Shown here: positions 43,729 through 50,810 of the stretch, piece by piece
Layout of the letters: every line of letters begins with the position of its first letter
Position numbering within the stretch: position 1 is the first letter of the stretch
NCBI RefSeq assembly: GCF_025558165.1
Contig: NZ_LAMZ01000001.1
Span: forward strand, 744,001 to 808,000
Reading direction: 5' to 3'
Length of the DNA stretch: 64,000 nucleotides
Origin: Candidatus Pelagibacter ubique HIMB140
GTDB taxonomy: Bacteria; Pseudomonadota; Alphaproteobacteria; Pelagibacterales; Pelagibacteraceae
Translations under genes and position numbers: made by a program
Notes under the pieces: model-generated
Databases searched by the model: none
Seen by the model: only the letters and a program-made list of their open reading frames with translations
Told to the model about the DNA's origin: nothing

Positions 43729-44461
43729 ATTTTATTTTACAGGAAGTTTTTCTAATATTTATAAGAAATCCTCTAAATTTTCAGAAGTAACTTCACAAAT
43801 ATTGTATGGCGAGAAATTTAAAATTTTATCTAAAACTAAAAATTGGATAAAAATAAAATCTAGTTTTGATAATTATACCGGGTACATTCAAAATAAAAAT
43901 TATTCAAAAGAATTTAAAGCTAATTATAAGGTAAGTAGTTTAAAAGCAAATATCTATAAAAAACCAAATATAAAAACTAACATTTTTCTGTCTTTTGGAT
44001 CAAAGTTGTCAGTTAAAGAAACTAATAAAAATTTTGCCAGAATTGATAAAAATAAATGGATTAAAAAAAAAGATATAAAAAAAATAAATTATAAAGAAAA
44101 CAACTTCATTAAAATCTTTAAAAAATTTTTGAATATAAAATATATCTGGGGTGGAAAAAATTATAGAGGAATAGATTGCTCAGCCTTATTACAAATATTT
44201 TACTATTATAATAATAAGTTTTTTCCTAGAGATACGAAAGATCAAATCAAATATTTAAAAGCAAACATAAAAAGAAATTATCAAAAGGGAGACATCATTT
44301 TTTGGAAGGGGCATGTTGCAATGTGTTTAAATTCCAAGCAATTAATACATGCATATGGGCCTGAAAAAAAAGTATTGATCATGCCTATAATTAAGACAAT
44401 TAGAAGAATTGAAAATACAGCTAAACTTAAAGTTAAAAAAATAGCTAAAATTAAAATTTAG
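43718..44461 (+). CDS. Cytoplasmic NlpC/P60 peptidase with SH3-like domains (YkfC-like)
   Basis: A peptidase of about 247 residues. Two SH3-like domains occupy residues 1-60 and 65-120 (VTSQILYGEKFKILSKTKNWIKIKS, then the ANIYKKPNIKTNIFLSFGSKLSV block). A C40 catalytic domain follows, with the nucleophile in GIDCSALLQ, a His in KGHVAMC and another in LIHAYG. No signal peptide or lipobox is present, so it should be cytoplasmic. This is the layout of YkfC, which trims murein peptides during recycling. It starts at GTG 43718 (or TTG 43715) inside the end of the AmpG-like gene, an 11-14 base overlap. It is very lysine-rich. The stop is shared (TTAG) with tyrA. Confidence 0.82.
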   Translation: MQNKFYFTGSFSNIYKKSSKFSEVTSQILYGEKFKILSKTKNWIKIKSSFDNYTGYIQNKNYSKEFKANYKVSSLKANIYKKPNIKTNIFLSFGSKLSVKETNKNFARIDKNKWIKKKDIKKINYKENNFIKIFKKFLNIKYIWGGKNYRGIDCSALLQIFYYYNNKFFPRDTKDQIKYLKANIKRNYQKGDIIFWKGHVAMCLNSKQLIHAYGPEKKVLIMPIIKTIRRIENTAKLKVKKIAKIKI

Positions 44462-45354
44462 CTTCTTCCAAAATCTGGCTTATTAATATCTTGTTTGAGT
44501 TTGATTATTTTTGATCTGACTTTTTTAGTTTCAATAAGCTTGTTAATAATAGATTTATTATTTTTTGAATTAATATCAGATTTAAATGATTTTAAATTTT
44601 TAATAAATAAATCAATAGCATTTGAAATATTTTTGTTGTTGTTGAAAAAAATATCTCGCCACATAATCTCATTAGAAGCTGCTATTCTTGAAAAATCCCT
44701 TAGTCCTCCTGCACTATATTTAATTAAATCATAGCTTTGTTTTTTCTCAAAATCTTGAGCTGACTTAACTAAATTATATGCAATTAAGTGAGGCAAATGA
44801 CTAGTTATTGAAAAAATTTTATCATGTTTTTCAGGTGACATGATTGTTACTTTTGATCCAATTTTCTCCCAAAATTTTTTTAGAAAATTCAAATTTTTTT
44901 TGATTGTATTCTTTTCTTTAATTAAAATACACCATCTACCCTCGAACATATTACTCTTTCCATGCTGAGGTCCACTTACTTCAGAACCAGCAATTGGATG
45001 ACTGGAAGTCCATGCAATTCCTTTTTTTAAAAATTTTTTTATTATTTTTGATGATTCAATTTTTGAAGAACCAACATCAGTAATTAATGTGTTAGGTGAA
45101 ATATAATTATTTATTTTCATAATTATATTTTTGTATTCACTCATAGGTGTACAAAAAATAATAAAATTAGATTTTGCTACAGCTTCTTTTAATGAACTAA
45201 CTACTTTTCCAGGTAATTTAAGATTTTTAACTCTTGATATATTCTTTTTTGACTTTTCATAAATATATATCTTATCTGCTAGTTTATTTTTGTGTATAGA
45301 TCTTAAAACTGAAGATCCAAGTAAACCACACCCTATGATTAAAATATTTTTCAT
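44458..45354 (-). CDS. tyrA: Prephenate/arogenate dehydrogenase
   Basis: A 298-residue NAD(P)-dependent dehydrogenase of tyrosine synthesis. The N-terminus IIGCGLLGSSVLRSI (5-19) binds the cofactor. DVGSSKIESSKII, SHPIAGSEVSGP and the catalytic His region TSHLPHLIAYNLV are the family blocks, followed by GLRDFSRIAAS. No chorismate mutase or ACT domain is attached. It follows hisC directly (no gap), forming the hisC-tyrA pair common in Proteobacteria; HisC-type aminotransferases often also act on aromatic acids. Confidence 0.93.
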   Translation of the reverse strand: MKNILIIGCGLLGSSVLRSIHKNKLADKIYIYEKSKKNISRVKNLKLPGKVVSSLKEAVAKSNFIIFCTPMSEYKNIIMKINNYISPNTLITDVGSSKIESSKIIKKFLKKGIAWTSSHPIAGSEVSGPQHGKSNMFEGRWCILIKEKNTIKKNLNFLKKFWEKIGSKVTIMSPEKHDKIFSITSHLPHLIAYNLVKSAQDFEKKQSYDLIKYSAGGLRDFSRIAASNEIMWRDIFFNNNKNISNAIDLFIKNLKSFKSDINSKNNKSIINKLIETKKVRSKIIKLKQDINKPDFGRS

Positions 45355-46437
45355 TTAATTAAAAATCTTTTTCACTGCATTCATGAATATTAAATTTTCT
45401 CTAGATGAGCCAATAGTTAATCTCAATTTGTTTTTAATATGATAACCATCTTCAGTAGATCTTAATATAATTCCTTTATTTTTTAATTTTTTGTAAAGAA
45501 AATTTGCTGAATATTTACAGTCATCAAAATTTAATAGTAAAAAATTTGCTGATACAGCGTTTGAAAAAATATTATATTTTTCGAGAAATTTTTTTAATCT
45601 ATTTGCATAATTTAAATTATGTCTAATAGACTTCTGAATAAATTGCTTATCCTTCAAAGACTCTGCGGCCGCAACTTGGGCCAAACCATTTACATTAAAA
45701 GGTGGTTTAATAACATTTAACGCTCTAATTATTTGTTTCGATCCATATCCCCAGCCAATTCTTAATGAGGCCAAACCAAACATTTTAGAAAATGTTCGTA
45801 ATATAAATACGTTGTCTTTGTTTTTAAATAATTCTAAACCAGAGCTGTAATCATCATTTTTCATATATTCTGAATACGCATCATCAATTACTAATAAAAT
45901 ATTTCTATTCAATTTTCTTCTGAGTTCTAATGTCTCTTTTTTAGTTAAATATGTTCCTGTTGGATTGTTTGGATTTGCAATAAAAACTATTTTGGTTTTC
46001 TTAGATACTTTCTTCAATATTTCTTCAATTGAAACTTTAAGATTATTTTCTTTTGCAAATACAACTTTTGCACCAACAATTTTTGCATAAATCCTGTACA
46101 TTAAAAAGCTATATTGAGGAACAATCACTTCATCCATTGGATATAGATATAATTGACATAACATTTGAATTACCTCGTCAGAACCTGCTCCACATATTAT
46201 TTTATCAAAATTGCATTTATACGCTTTAGATATTGCCATTTTAAGATTGGTAGACTTTCCATCTGGATATTTATCTAATACTAAATTTTTTTGAGATATT
46301 GCTTTTTTTGCTAATGGGCTCATCCCTAAAGCAGACTCATTAGCTGACAATTTAATGATCTTTTTAATTTTGTTAATTTTAGATTTGCCAGGCTTATAAG
46401 CTTCTATATTAAATTTTTTAAATTTAGGCGTGCTCAT
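45355..46437 (-). CDS. hisC: Histidinol-phosphate/aromatic aminotransferase
   Basis: A 360-residue class I/II PLP aminotransferase. LSANESALGMSPLA (about 29-42) is the HisC-type start. AGSDEVIQMLC, ANPNNPTGTYL and DDAYSEY surround the cofactor. The Schiff-base lysine is in RTFSKMFGLASLRIGWG. Beside tyrA it probably serves both histidinol phosphate and aromatic amino acid transamination. Its start faces the 192-base intergenic region that also holds the metX promoter and riboswitch on the other strand. Confidence 0.92.
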   Translation of the reverse strand: MSTPKFKKFNIEAYKPGKSKINKIKKIIKLSANESALGMSPLAKKAISQKNLVLDKYPDGKSTNLKMAISKAYKCNFDKIICGAGSDEVIQMLCQLYLYPMDEVIVPQYSFLMYRIYAKIVGAKVVFAKENNLKVSIEEILKKVSKKTKIVFIANPNNPTGTYLTKKETLELRRKLNRNILLVIDDAYSEYMKNDDYSSGLELFKNKDNVFILRTFSKMFGLASLRIGWGYGSKQIIRALNVIKPPFNVNGLAQVAAAESLKDKQFIQKSIRHNLNYANRLKKFLEKYNIFSNAVSANFLLLNFDDCKYSANFLYKKLKNKGIILRSTEDGYHIKNKLRLTIGSSRENLIFMNAVKKIFN

Positions 46438-46511
46438 TTTTTTTATTTTTATGAGCTCTTTATAGATAAAAAAACAAATATTTATAGAGAATATGATCTT
46501 ATTTTAAAAAA

Positions 46512-46540
46512 TTGACATAAATTACAAGTTCTTGTACAAA
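46512..46540 (+). promoter_or_regulatory. Promoter of metX (TTGACA-N17-TACAAA)
   Basis: A perfect -35 TTGACA at 46512-46517 and TACAAA at 46535-46540, 17 bases apart. The predicted start, about seven bases later, falls at 46547, the first base of the SAM-II aptamer helix. This agreement between two independent signals is strong support for both. Confidence 0.7.
46523..46536. promoter_or_regulatory. Palindrome TACAAGTTCTTGTA in the metX promoter spacer
   Basis: TACAAG and CTTGTA are perfect inverted arms around TT. The palindrome fills the space between the -35 and -10 of the metX promoter, the place where a dimeric repressor would block RNA polymerase. No regulator could be assigned. Chance is possible in AT-rich DNA, though a 6+6 perfect palindrome is not common. 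Confidence 0.4.
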
Positions 46541-46544
46541 ATTT

Positions 46545-46597
46545 ATGCGCTGATTTAACTGAATTGCGAGCGCTTAAAAAAAACCGCTAAAATAGTT
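46545..46597 (+). ncRNA. SAM-II riboswitch upstream of metX
   Basis: The sequence follows the SAM-II aptamer closely. GCGC (46547-46550) pairs with GCGC (46570-46573) as P1. It is followed directly by TGATTTAAC, then ATTGCGAGCGC, and finally CGCTAAAA (46585-46592), all hallmark strings of the SAM-II class. AACT (46557-46560) can pair with AGTT (46594-46597), where the well-known metX aptamer from marine metagenomes has CC/GG-type pairs, so the pseudoknot is kept with different bases. Binding of SAM should lower metX expression. An eight-T run begins at 46596, and the ribosome site of metX lies about 20 bases beyond the aptamer. Confidence 0.9.
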
Positions 46598-46629
46598 TTT
46601 TTTCTCACAATTCATCTAAAGGCTTTAAA

Positions 46630-47760
46630 ATGAATACAGAAAAAAATATTAAGACATTAATTGTAAAAAAACCTCTTAAATTAGATTGTGGTAAAACTAT
46701 AAACAATTTTCCAATTGCATTCGAAACTTATGGGTCTTTAAATGAGAATAAAGACAATGCTATATTAGTATTTCATGCACTAACTGGAGATCAATTTGTA
46801 ACTGGTTTAAATCCTGTTACTAAAAAAGACGGTTGGTGGAGTTTTGCTGTAGGTCCAGACAAAGCAATAGATACCAATAAATATTTTGTTATTTGTTCAA
46901 ATGTAATTGGTGGATGTATGGGATCTTATGGACCAAGCCATAAAGATCCTGAAACACAGAAAACTTTTGGAACTGATTTTCCAGTTATTACAATTAATGA
47001 CATGGTGAATGCACAATATAATTTACTTGAACACTTTGGAATTGATAAACTATTTGCAATTACCGGAGGTTCAATGGGAGGTATGCAAGTTCTTCAATTT
47101 ATCACCAACTTTCCTGATAAAGCTAAAACTGTTATACCCATTGCTACAACTTCAAGTCATTCAGCACAAAATATTGCTTTTAATGAACTAGGAAGACAAG
47201 CAATCACTGCTGACAGCGATTGGAAAGATGGAAATTATGAAGCTAATAACACCAACCCAGGTAAAGGGCTTGCTGTTGCAAGAATGGCAGCTCATATAAC
47301 TTATCTCTCAAAAAAAGGTTTGCAGGAAAAGTTTGGGAGAAAATTGCAAGAAAGAGAAGATTTGAAATTTGGTTTTGATGCAGATTTTCAAATTGAGAGT
47401 TATTTGAGATACCAAGGATCTGTGTTTGTAGATAGATTTGATGCAAACAGTTACCTCTACATAACTAGGGCTATGGATTATTTTGATTTAGTTAAACAAT
47501 ATAATGGAAATTTGTCTGATGCATTTAAAAATACAAAAGCTAAATTTTTTGTTATTTCTTTTACTTCTGATTGGCTTTATCCAACCCAAGAAAATAAAGA
47601 TATTGTTATAGCTTTAAATTCTATTGGAGCAGATGTTGGTTTTGTAGAAATTGTATCTGATAAAGGTCACGACTCTTTTTTATTAGATGTACCCGATTTT
47701 TTAAATGCTCTGAAGAATTTCTTAGACAAATCTTATATAGAATTAAAAAATGAAAAATGA
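46630..47760 (+). CDS. metX: Homoserine O-acyltransferase MetX
   Basis: A 376-residue alpha/beta-hydrolase. The nucleophile is Ser148 in GGSMGGMQVLQF. SNVIGGCMGSYGPSHKDPETQKTFGTDFPVITINDMV is the characteristic MetX region, and the C-terminal SDWLYPTQENK and DKGHDSFLLD hold the catalytic Asp and His. It acylates homoserine (acetyl by family name; some MetX proteins use succinyl-CoA) for methionine synthesis by sulfhydrylation. AAAGG at 46617-46621 is its ribosome site. It is under a SAM-II riboswitch and overlaps metW by 11 bases, the usual metX-metW arrangement. Confidence 0.96.
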   Translation: MNTEKNIKTLIVKKPLKLDCGKTINNFPIAFETYGSLNENKDNAILVFHALTGDQFVTGLNPVTKKDGWWSFAVGPDKAIDTNKYFVICSNVIGGCMGSYGPSHKDPETQKTFGTDFPVITINDMVNAQYNLLEHFGIDKLFAITGGSMGGMQVLQFITNFPDKAKTVIPIATTSSHSAQNIAFNELGRQAITADSDWKDGNYEANNTNPGKGLAVARMAAHITYLSKKGLQEKFGRKLQEREDLKFGFDADFQIESYLRYQGSVFVDRFDANSYLYITRAMDYFDLVKQYNGNLSDAFKNTKAKFFVISFTSDWLYPTQENKDIVIALNSIGADVGFVEIVSDKGHDSFLLDVPDFLNALKNFLDKSYIELKNEK

Positions 47761-48346
47761 ATTTAAAGTAATATCGGATTTAATTGAGGATAATAAAAAA
47801 GTTTTAGATGTAGGTTGTGCAGATGGAACTTTGATGCAATTTTTAAAAGAACATAAAAATATAAATGTAAGAGGGCTAGAAATTTCTAAGGAAAAAGTAC
47901 AAGAATGTATTGCAAAAGGATTAACTGTAATAGAAGGTAACGCAGAGAAAGACTTAAAACAATTTCCTGATAAATCGTTTGACTATGTAGTATTGAGTCA
48001 AACACTCCAAGCATTTTTAAGCCCTGAAATTGTTTTAGATGAACTTTTAAGAGTTGGAAAAAAAGCAATTGTAACGATACCAAATTTTGGTAATTGGCAA
48101 GTTAGATTGCATCTATTATTTAAGGGCACAATGCCAATAACAAAATCTTTGCCAGAACAATGGCACAGTACACCTAATTTACATATGTGCACAATTAAAG
48201 ATTTTGTAAATTTTATAAAATTTAAAGAAATTAAAATGATAAAAACTTTAGCTTTAAATAGTAACAACACTTCAAATATAACAAATAGTAATTTAGGAAC
48301 TAAAAATTTATTTGCTGATCTTGGAATATTTTTAATAGAAAAATAA
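47750..48346 (+). CDS. metW: MetW, methionine biosynthesis partner of MetX
   Basis: A 198-residue methyltransferase-like protein. KVLDVGCADGTLMQFL (16-31) is the nucleotide-binding loop, and the MetW hallmarks VLSQTLQAF, IPNFGNWQVRLHLLFKGTMPIT and HSTPNLHMCTIKDF follow. MetW is required together with MetX for homoserine acylation in several Proteobacteria. The exact biochemical role is not settled. The overlapping reading frames imply coupled translation, so the riboswitch should control both. Confidence 0.95.
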   Translation: MKNEFKVISDLIEDNKKVLDVGCADGTLMQFLKEHKNINVRGLEISKEKVQECIAKGLTVIEGNAEKDLKQFPDKSFDYVVLSQTLQAFLSPEIVLDELLRVGKKAIVTIPNFGNWQVRLHLLFKGTMPITKSLPEQWHSTPNLHMCTIKDFVNFIKFKEIKMIKTLALNSNNTSNITNSNLGTKNLFADLGIFLIEK

Positions 48347-49066
48347 ATGAAAGTTGAAATTATACCGTGCCTACAAGATAATTATAGTTATTTAATTATT
48401 GATAATGAAAAACAGGAAGCATGTGTTGTTGATCCAAGTGAAGCTAAACCAATAATCAATTACTTAAACGATAAAAATATTAAATTAAAATATATCTTAA
48501 ATACTCATCATCATTATGATCATGTTGGGGGTAATACTGAATTAAAAAAAAAATTTGGATCTGTTGTTTTAGGATTTAATGGAGATGCAAAAAGGATACC
48601 AGAGATTGATATCTTGTTAAAAGATAATGAAATTTGGAATAGTGGAAATTTTAAAGCTAAAATTATTCATATCCCTGGACACACAACAGGACATATTTGT
48701 TTTTATTTTTTTGAAGAAAACTTACTATTCACCGGAGATACTCTCTTCTCACTTGGATGTGGTAGAATTTTTGAGGGTACATATGAACAAATGTATAACT
48801 CTTTAAGTAAATTAAAATCTTTACCTAAAGAAACAAAAATCTATTGTGGCCATGAATATACTTTAAATAATTCAAAATTCTGCTTAAAACATGATTCTGA
48901 AAACTCTTCTTTGTTAAAGAAAATAGAATTTATAAAACAACAAAGAAATAATAATTTACCTACTATTCCATCAACCTTACAAGATGAAATTGATTGTAAT
49001 ATTTTTTTAAGAGCTAATGACCTAAAATCCTTTTCAAAATTAAGGGATTTAAAGGATAATTTCTAA
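48347..49066 (+). CDS. gloB: Hydroxyacylglutathione hydrolase (glyoxalase II)
   Basis: A 239-residue metallo-beta-lactamase-fold hydrolase. The dinuclear metal site is visible as THHHYDHVGG (53-62), HIPGHTTGHICFYF and GCGRIFEG; YCGHEYTLNN supplies another ligand. The C-terminal FLRANDLKSFSKLRD resembles the glutathione-binding helix of GloB. It hydrolyses S-lactoylglutathione to lactate and glutathione, detoxifying methylglyoxal. It starts directly after metW, so it is the third gene of the SAM-controlled transcript, although its function is unrelated to methionine. Confidence 0.92.
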   Translation: MKVEIIPCLQDNYSYLIIDNEKQEACVVDPSEAKPIINYLNDKNIKLKYILNTHHHYDHVGGNTELKKKFGSVVLGFNGDAKRIPEIDILLKDNEIWNSGNFKAKIIHIPGHTTGHICFYFFEENLLFTGDTLFSLGCGRIFEGTYEQMYNSLSKLKSLPKETKIYCGHEYTLNNSKFCLKHDSENSSLLKKIEFIKQQRNNNLPTIPSTLQDEIDCNIFLRANDLKSFSKLRDLKDNF

Positions 49067-49076
49067 CTAATTCAGC

Positions 49077-49104
49077 TTGACTATGGGCTTCCGGTAACTA
49101 TATT
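49077..49104 (+). promoter_or_regulatory. Promoter of the rplU-rpmA-obgE cluster (TTGACT-N16-TATATT)
   Basis: TTGACT at 49077-49082 and TATATT at 49099-49104, 16 bases apart, with a GC-rich spacer (GGGCTTCCGG) unlike the surrounding DNA. The start would be near 49111, leaving a leader of about 22 bases before the rplU ATG. Confidence 0.6.
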
Positions 49105-49132
49105 GCGATTACTTAAATTTAATATTCATACT

Positions 49133-49531
49133 ATGTCATACGCAGTAATAAAAACAGGTGGTAAACAGTACAAAGTTAAATCTGGTGAGATAATAAAAAT
49201 TGAAAAATTACCAGATTCAAAGCCTGAGACTAAGATAGAATTTAATGAAATCCTAGCATATGGGGATGATAAAAATATTGAAGTTGGAACTCCTAATGTT
49301 GAAGGTGCTAAGGTAGAGGCAGATTTAATTAAAAATAGTAAAAATAGAACAATTCTAATTTTCAAAAAAAGAAGAAGACAAAATTCAAGAAGAAAAAATG
49401 GACACAGACAACAATTTTCTTTGATAAGAATTAACAAAATTTTTTCAAAAGATGGTAAAGTATTATCTGAAGCTGAAAAAATTAAACCAGCTCCCAAAAA
49501 AGAAGAAGTTAAGGAAGCTGGAAGTAAATAG
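49133..49531 (+). CDS. rplU: Ribosomal protein bL21
   Basis: A 132-residue L21. MSYAVIKTGGKQYKVKSGEIIKIEKL is the family N-terminus, which fixes the start at the ATG at 49133; ten extra codons upstream are open but not conserved. ILIFKKRRRQNSRRKNGHRQQFSLIRI is the rRNA-binding core. A C-terminal extension of about 25 charged residues (SEAEKIKPAPKKEEVKEAGSK) goes beyond the 103-residue E. coli protein, as in other Alphaproteobacteria. Confidence 0.96.
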   Translation: MSYAVIKTGGKQYKVKSGEIIKIEKLPDSKPETKIEFNEILAYGDDKNIEVGTPNVEGAKVEADLIKNSKNRTILIFKKRRRQNSRRKNGHRQQFSLIRINKIFSKDGKVLSEAEKIKPAPKKEEVKEAGSK

Positions 49532-49545
49532 TTATTAGGTAAATT

Positions 49546-49800
49546 ATGGCAACAAAAAAAGCAGGTGGATCATCGAGAAACGGACGAGATAGTGCTGGTC
49601 GAAGACTTGGTGTTAAAAAATACGGTGGAGAAACTGTAATACCTGGAAACATAATTGTTAGACAAAGAGGAACAAAAATTTTTCCTGGCGAAAATGTTGG
49701 AATGGGAAAAGATCATTCAATTTTTTCTGTTATCAAAGGTAAAGTTGTATTCAAAAAATCTAAATTAGATAGAACTTACGTTTCAGTAAAACCCAATTAA
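49546..49800 (+). CDS. rpmA: Ribosomal protein bL27
   Basis: An 84-residue L27. [29 protein letters not shown] is the conserved N-terminal tail that reaches the peptidyl-transferase centre. It begins directly with MATKKAGG, so no pre-sequence removed by a protease (as in Firmicutes) is present. [30 protein letters not shown] completes the fold. The rplU-rpmA-obgE order is widespread in bacteria. Its stop codon lies at the foot of a hairpin that covers the obgE start. Confidence 0.97.
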   Translation: MATKKAGGSSRNGRDSAGRRLGVKKYGGETVIPGNIIVRQRGTKIFPGENVGMGKDHSIFSVIKGKVVFKKSKLDRTYVSVKPN

Positions 49801-49828
49801 TAGTACAACCAAGAAAATGTTGTATTAT
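49800..49828 (+). promoter_or_regulatory. Hairpin covering the obgE start codon
   Basis: ATAGTACAAC (49800-49809) pairs with GTTGTATTAT (49819-49828) over ten positions with one G-T wobble and a nine-base loop. The 3' arm contains the first two bases of the obgE ATG (49827-49829), and the foot of the 5' arm touches the rpmA stop codon. A ribosome finishing rpmA would melt it, so it may couple the two genes. Confidence 0.55.
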
Positions 49829-50810
49829 GAAATTTCTCGATCAAGTTAAAATTTATATTAAGGCTGGAAACGGTGGTGACGGCTCACCAAGTTTTAGAAG
49901 AGAAAAGTATGTTGAGTTTGGAGGACCTGATGGAGGTGATGGAGGCAGGGGTGGCTCTATCATTTTAAAATCAGAAGAAAACTTAAACACTTTAATTGAT
50001 TACAGATATCAACAACATCATAAAGCTCAGCGTGGAGAGAATGGTTCTGGCCAAAATCGAACAGGTAAAAGTGGTGATGATTTGGTTTTAAAAGTTCCTC
50101 TTGGAACTCAGGTATTTGAAGAAGATAACAAAACTCTATTATTTGATTTTAACAAAAAAGGAGAAGAGTACATTGCGGCTAATGGTGGCAAAGGTGGTTT
50201 GGGAAATACTAGATTTAAAAGTTCTACAAACAGAGCTCCAAGAAAATTTACGAAAGGAACTTTGGGTGAAGAGTTTACAATTTGGTTACAACTTAAAACA
50301 ATAGCTGATATCGGAATTATCGGATTACCTAACGCAGGAAAATCAAGTTTGTTAGCAGCACTTACAAACGCAAATCCTAAAATCGCTAATTATAAATTTA
50401 CAACACTCAATCCTAACTTGGGCGTTGCTAGCTATGATGATAAAGAAATCACAATAGCCGATATACCAGGATTAGTAGAAGGTGCCCATGAAGGTGTTGG
50501 GCTTGGGATACAGTTTTTAAAACATATAGAAAGATGCAAATCTTTATTACATTTAATTGATATTACTAATCTTGATCTTAAGGAATCTTATGATCAGGTT
50601 AAAAATGAACTTAAAAATTACAGTTCTAAAATGCTTGAAAAGAGAGAGTTAATTGTGTTTAACAAAATAGATTTAATTGATGAAGACACAGCTAAAGATG
50701 TAATTGATGATTTCTCTAAAGATAAAAATTGTGAGATAATGACTATGACAACTTTAAATAAAGAGTCGGTTTCAAAAATTAAGGCAAAATTATTATCCTA
50801 TGTATCTTAA
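49827..50810 (+). CDS. obgE: GTPase ObgE/CgtA, 50S ribosome assembly
   Basis: A 327-residue Obg GTPase. The glycine-rich Obg domain (1-158) starts MKFLDQVKIYIKAGNGGDGSPSFRREKYVEFGGPDGGDGG. The GTPase domain has GLPNAGKSSLL (G1), the G3 DIPGL in ADIPGLVEGAHEG, NKIDLID (G4) and a late Thr/Ser G5. No C-terminal extension is present. It acts in late 50S assembly and stress signalling. It overlaps proB by 11 bases. No strong Shine-Dalgarno sequence is seen; the start sits in a hairpin. Confidence 0.96.
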   Translation: MKFLDQVKIYIKAGNGGDGSPSFRREKYVEFGGPDGGDGGRGGSIILKSEENLNTLIDYRYQQHHKAQRGENGSGQNRTGKSGDDLVLKVPLGTQVFEEDNKTLLFDFNKKGEEYIAANGGKGGLGNTRFKSSTNRAPRKFTKGTLGEEFTIWLQLKTIADIGIIGLPNAGKSSLLAALTNANPKIANYKFTTLNPNLGVASYDDKEITIADIPGLVEGAHEGVGLGIQFLKHIERCKSLLHLIDITNLDLKESYDQVKNELKNYSSKMLEKRELIVFNKIDLIDEDTAKDVIDDFSKDKNCEIMTMTTLNKESVSKIKAKLLSYVS

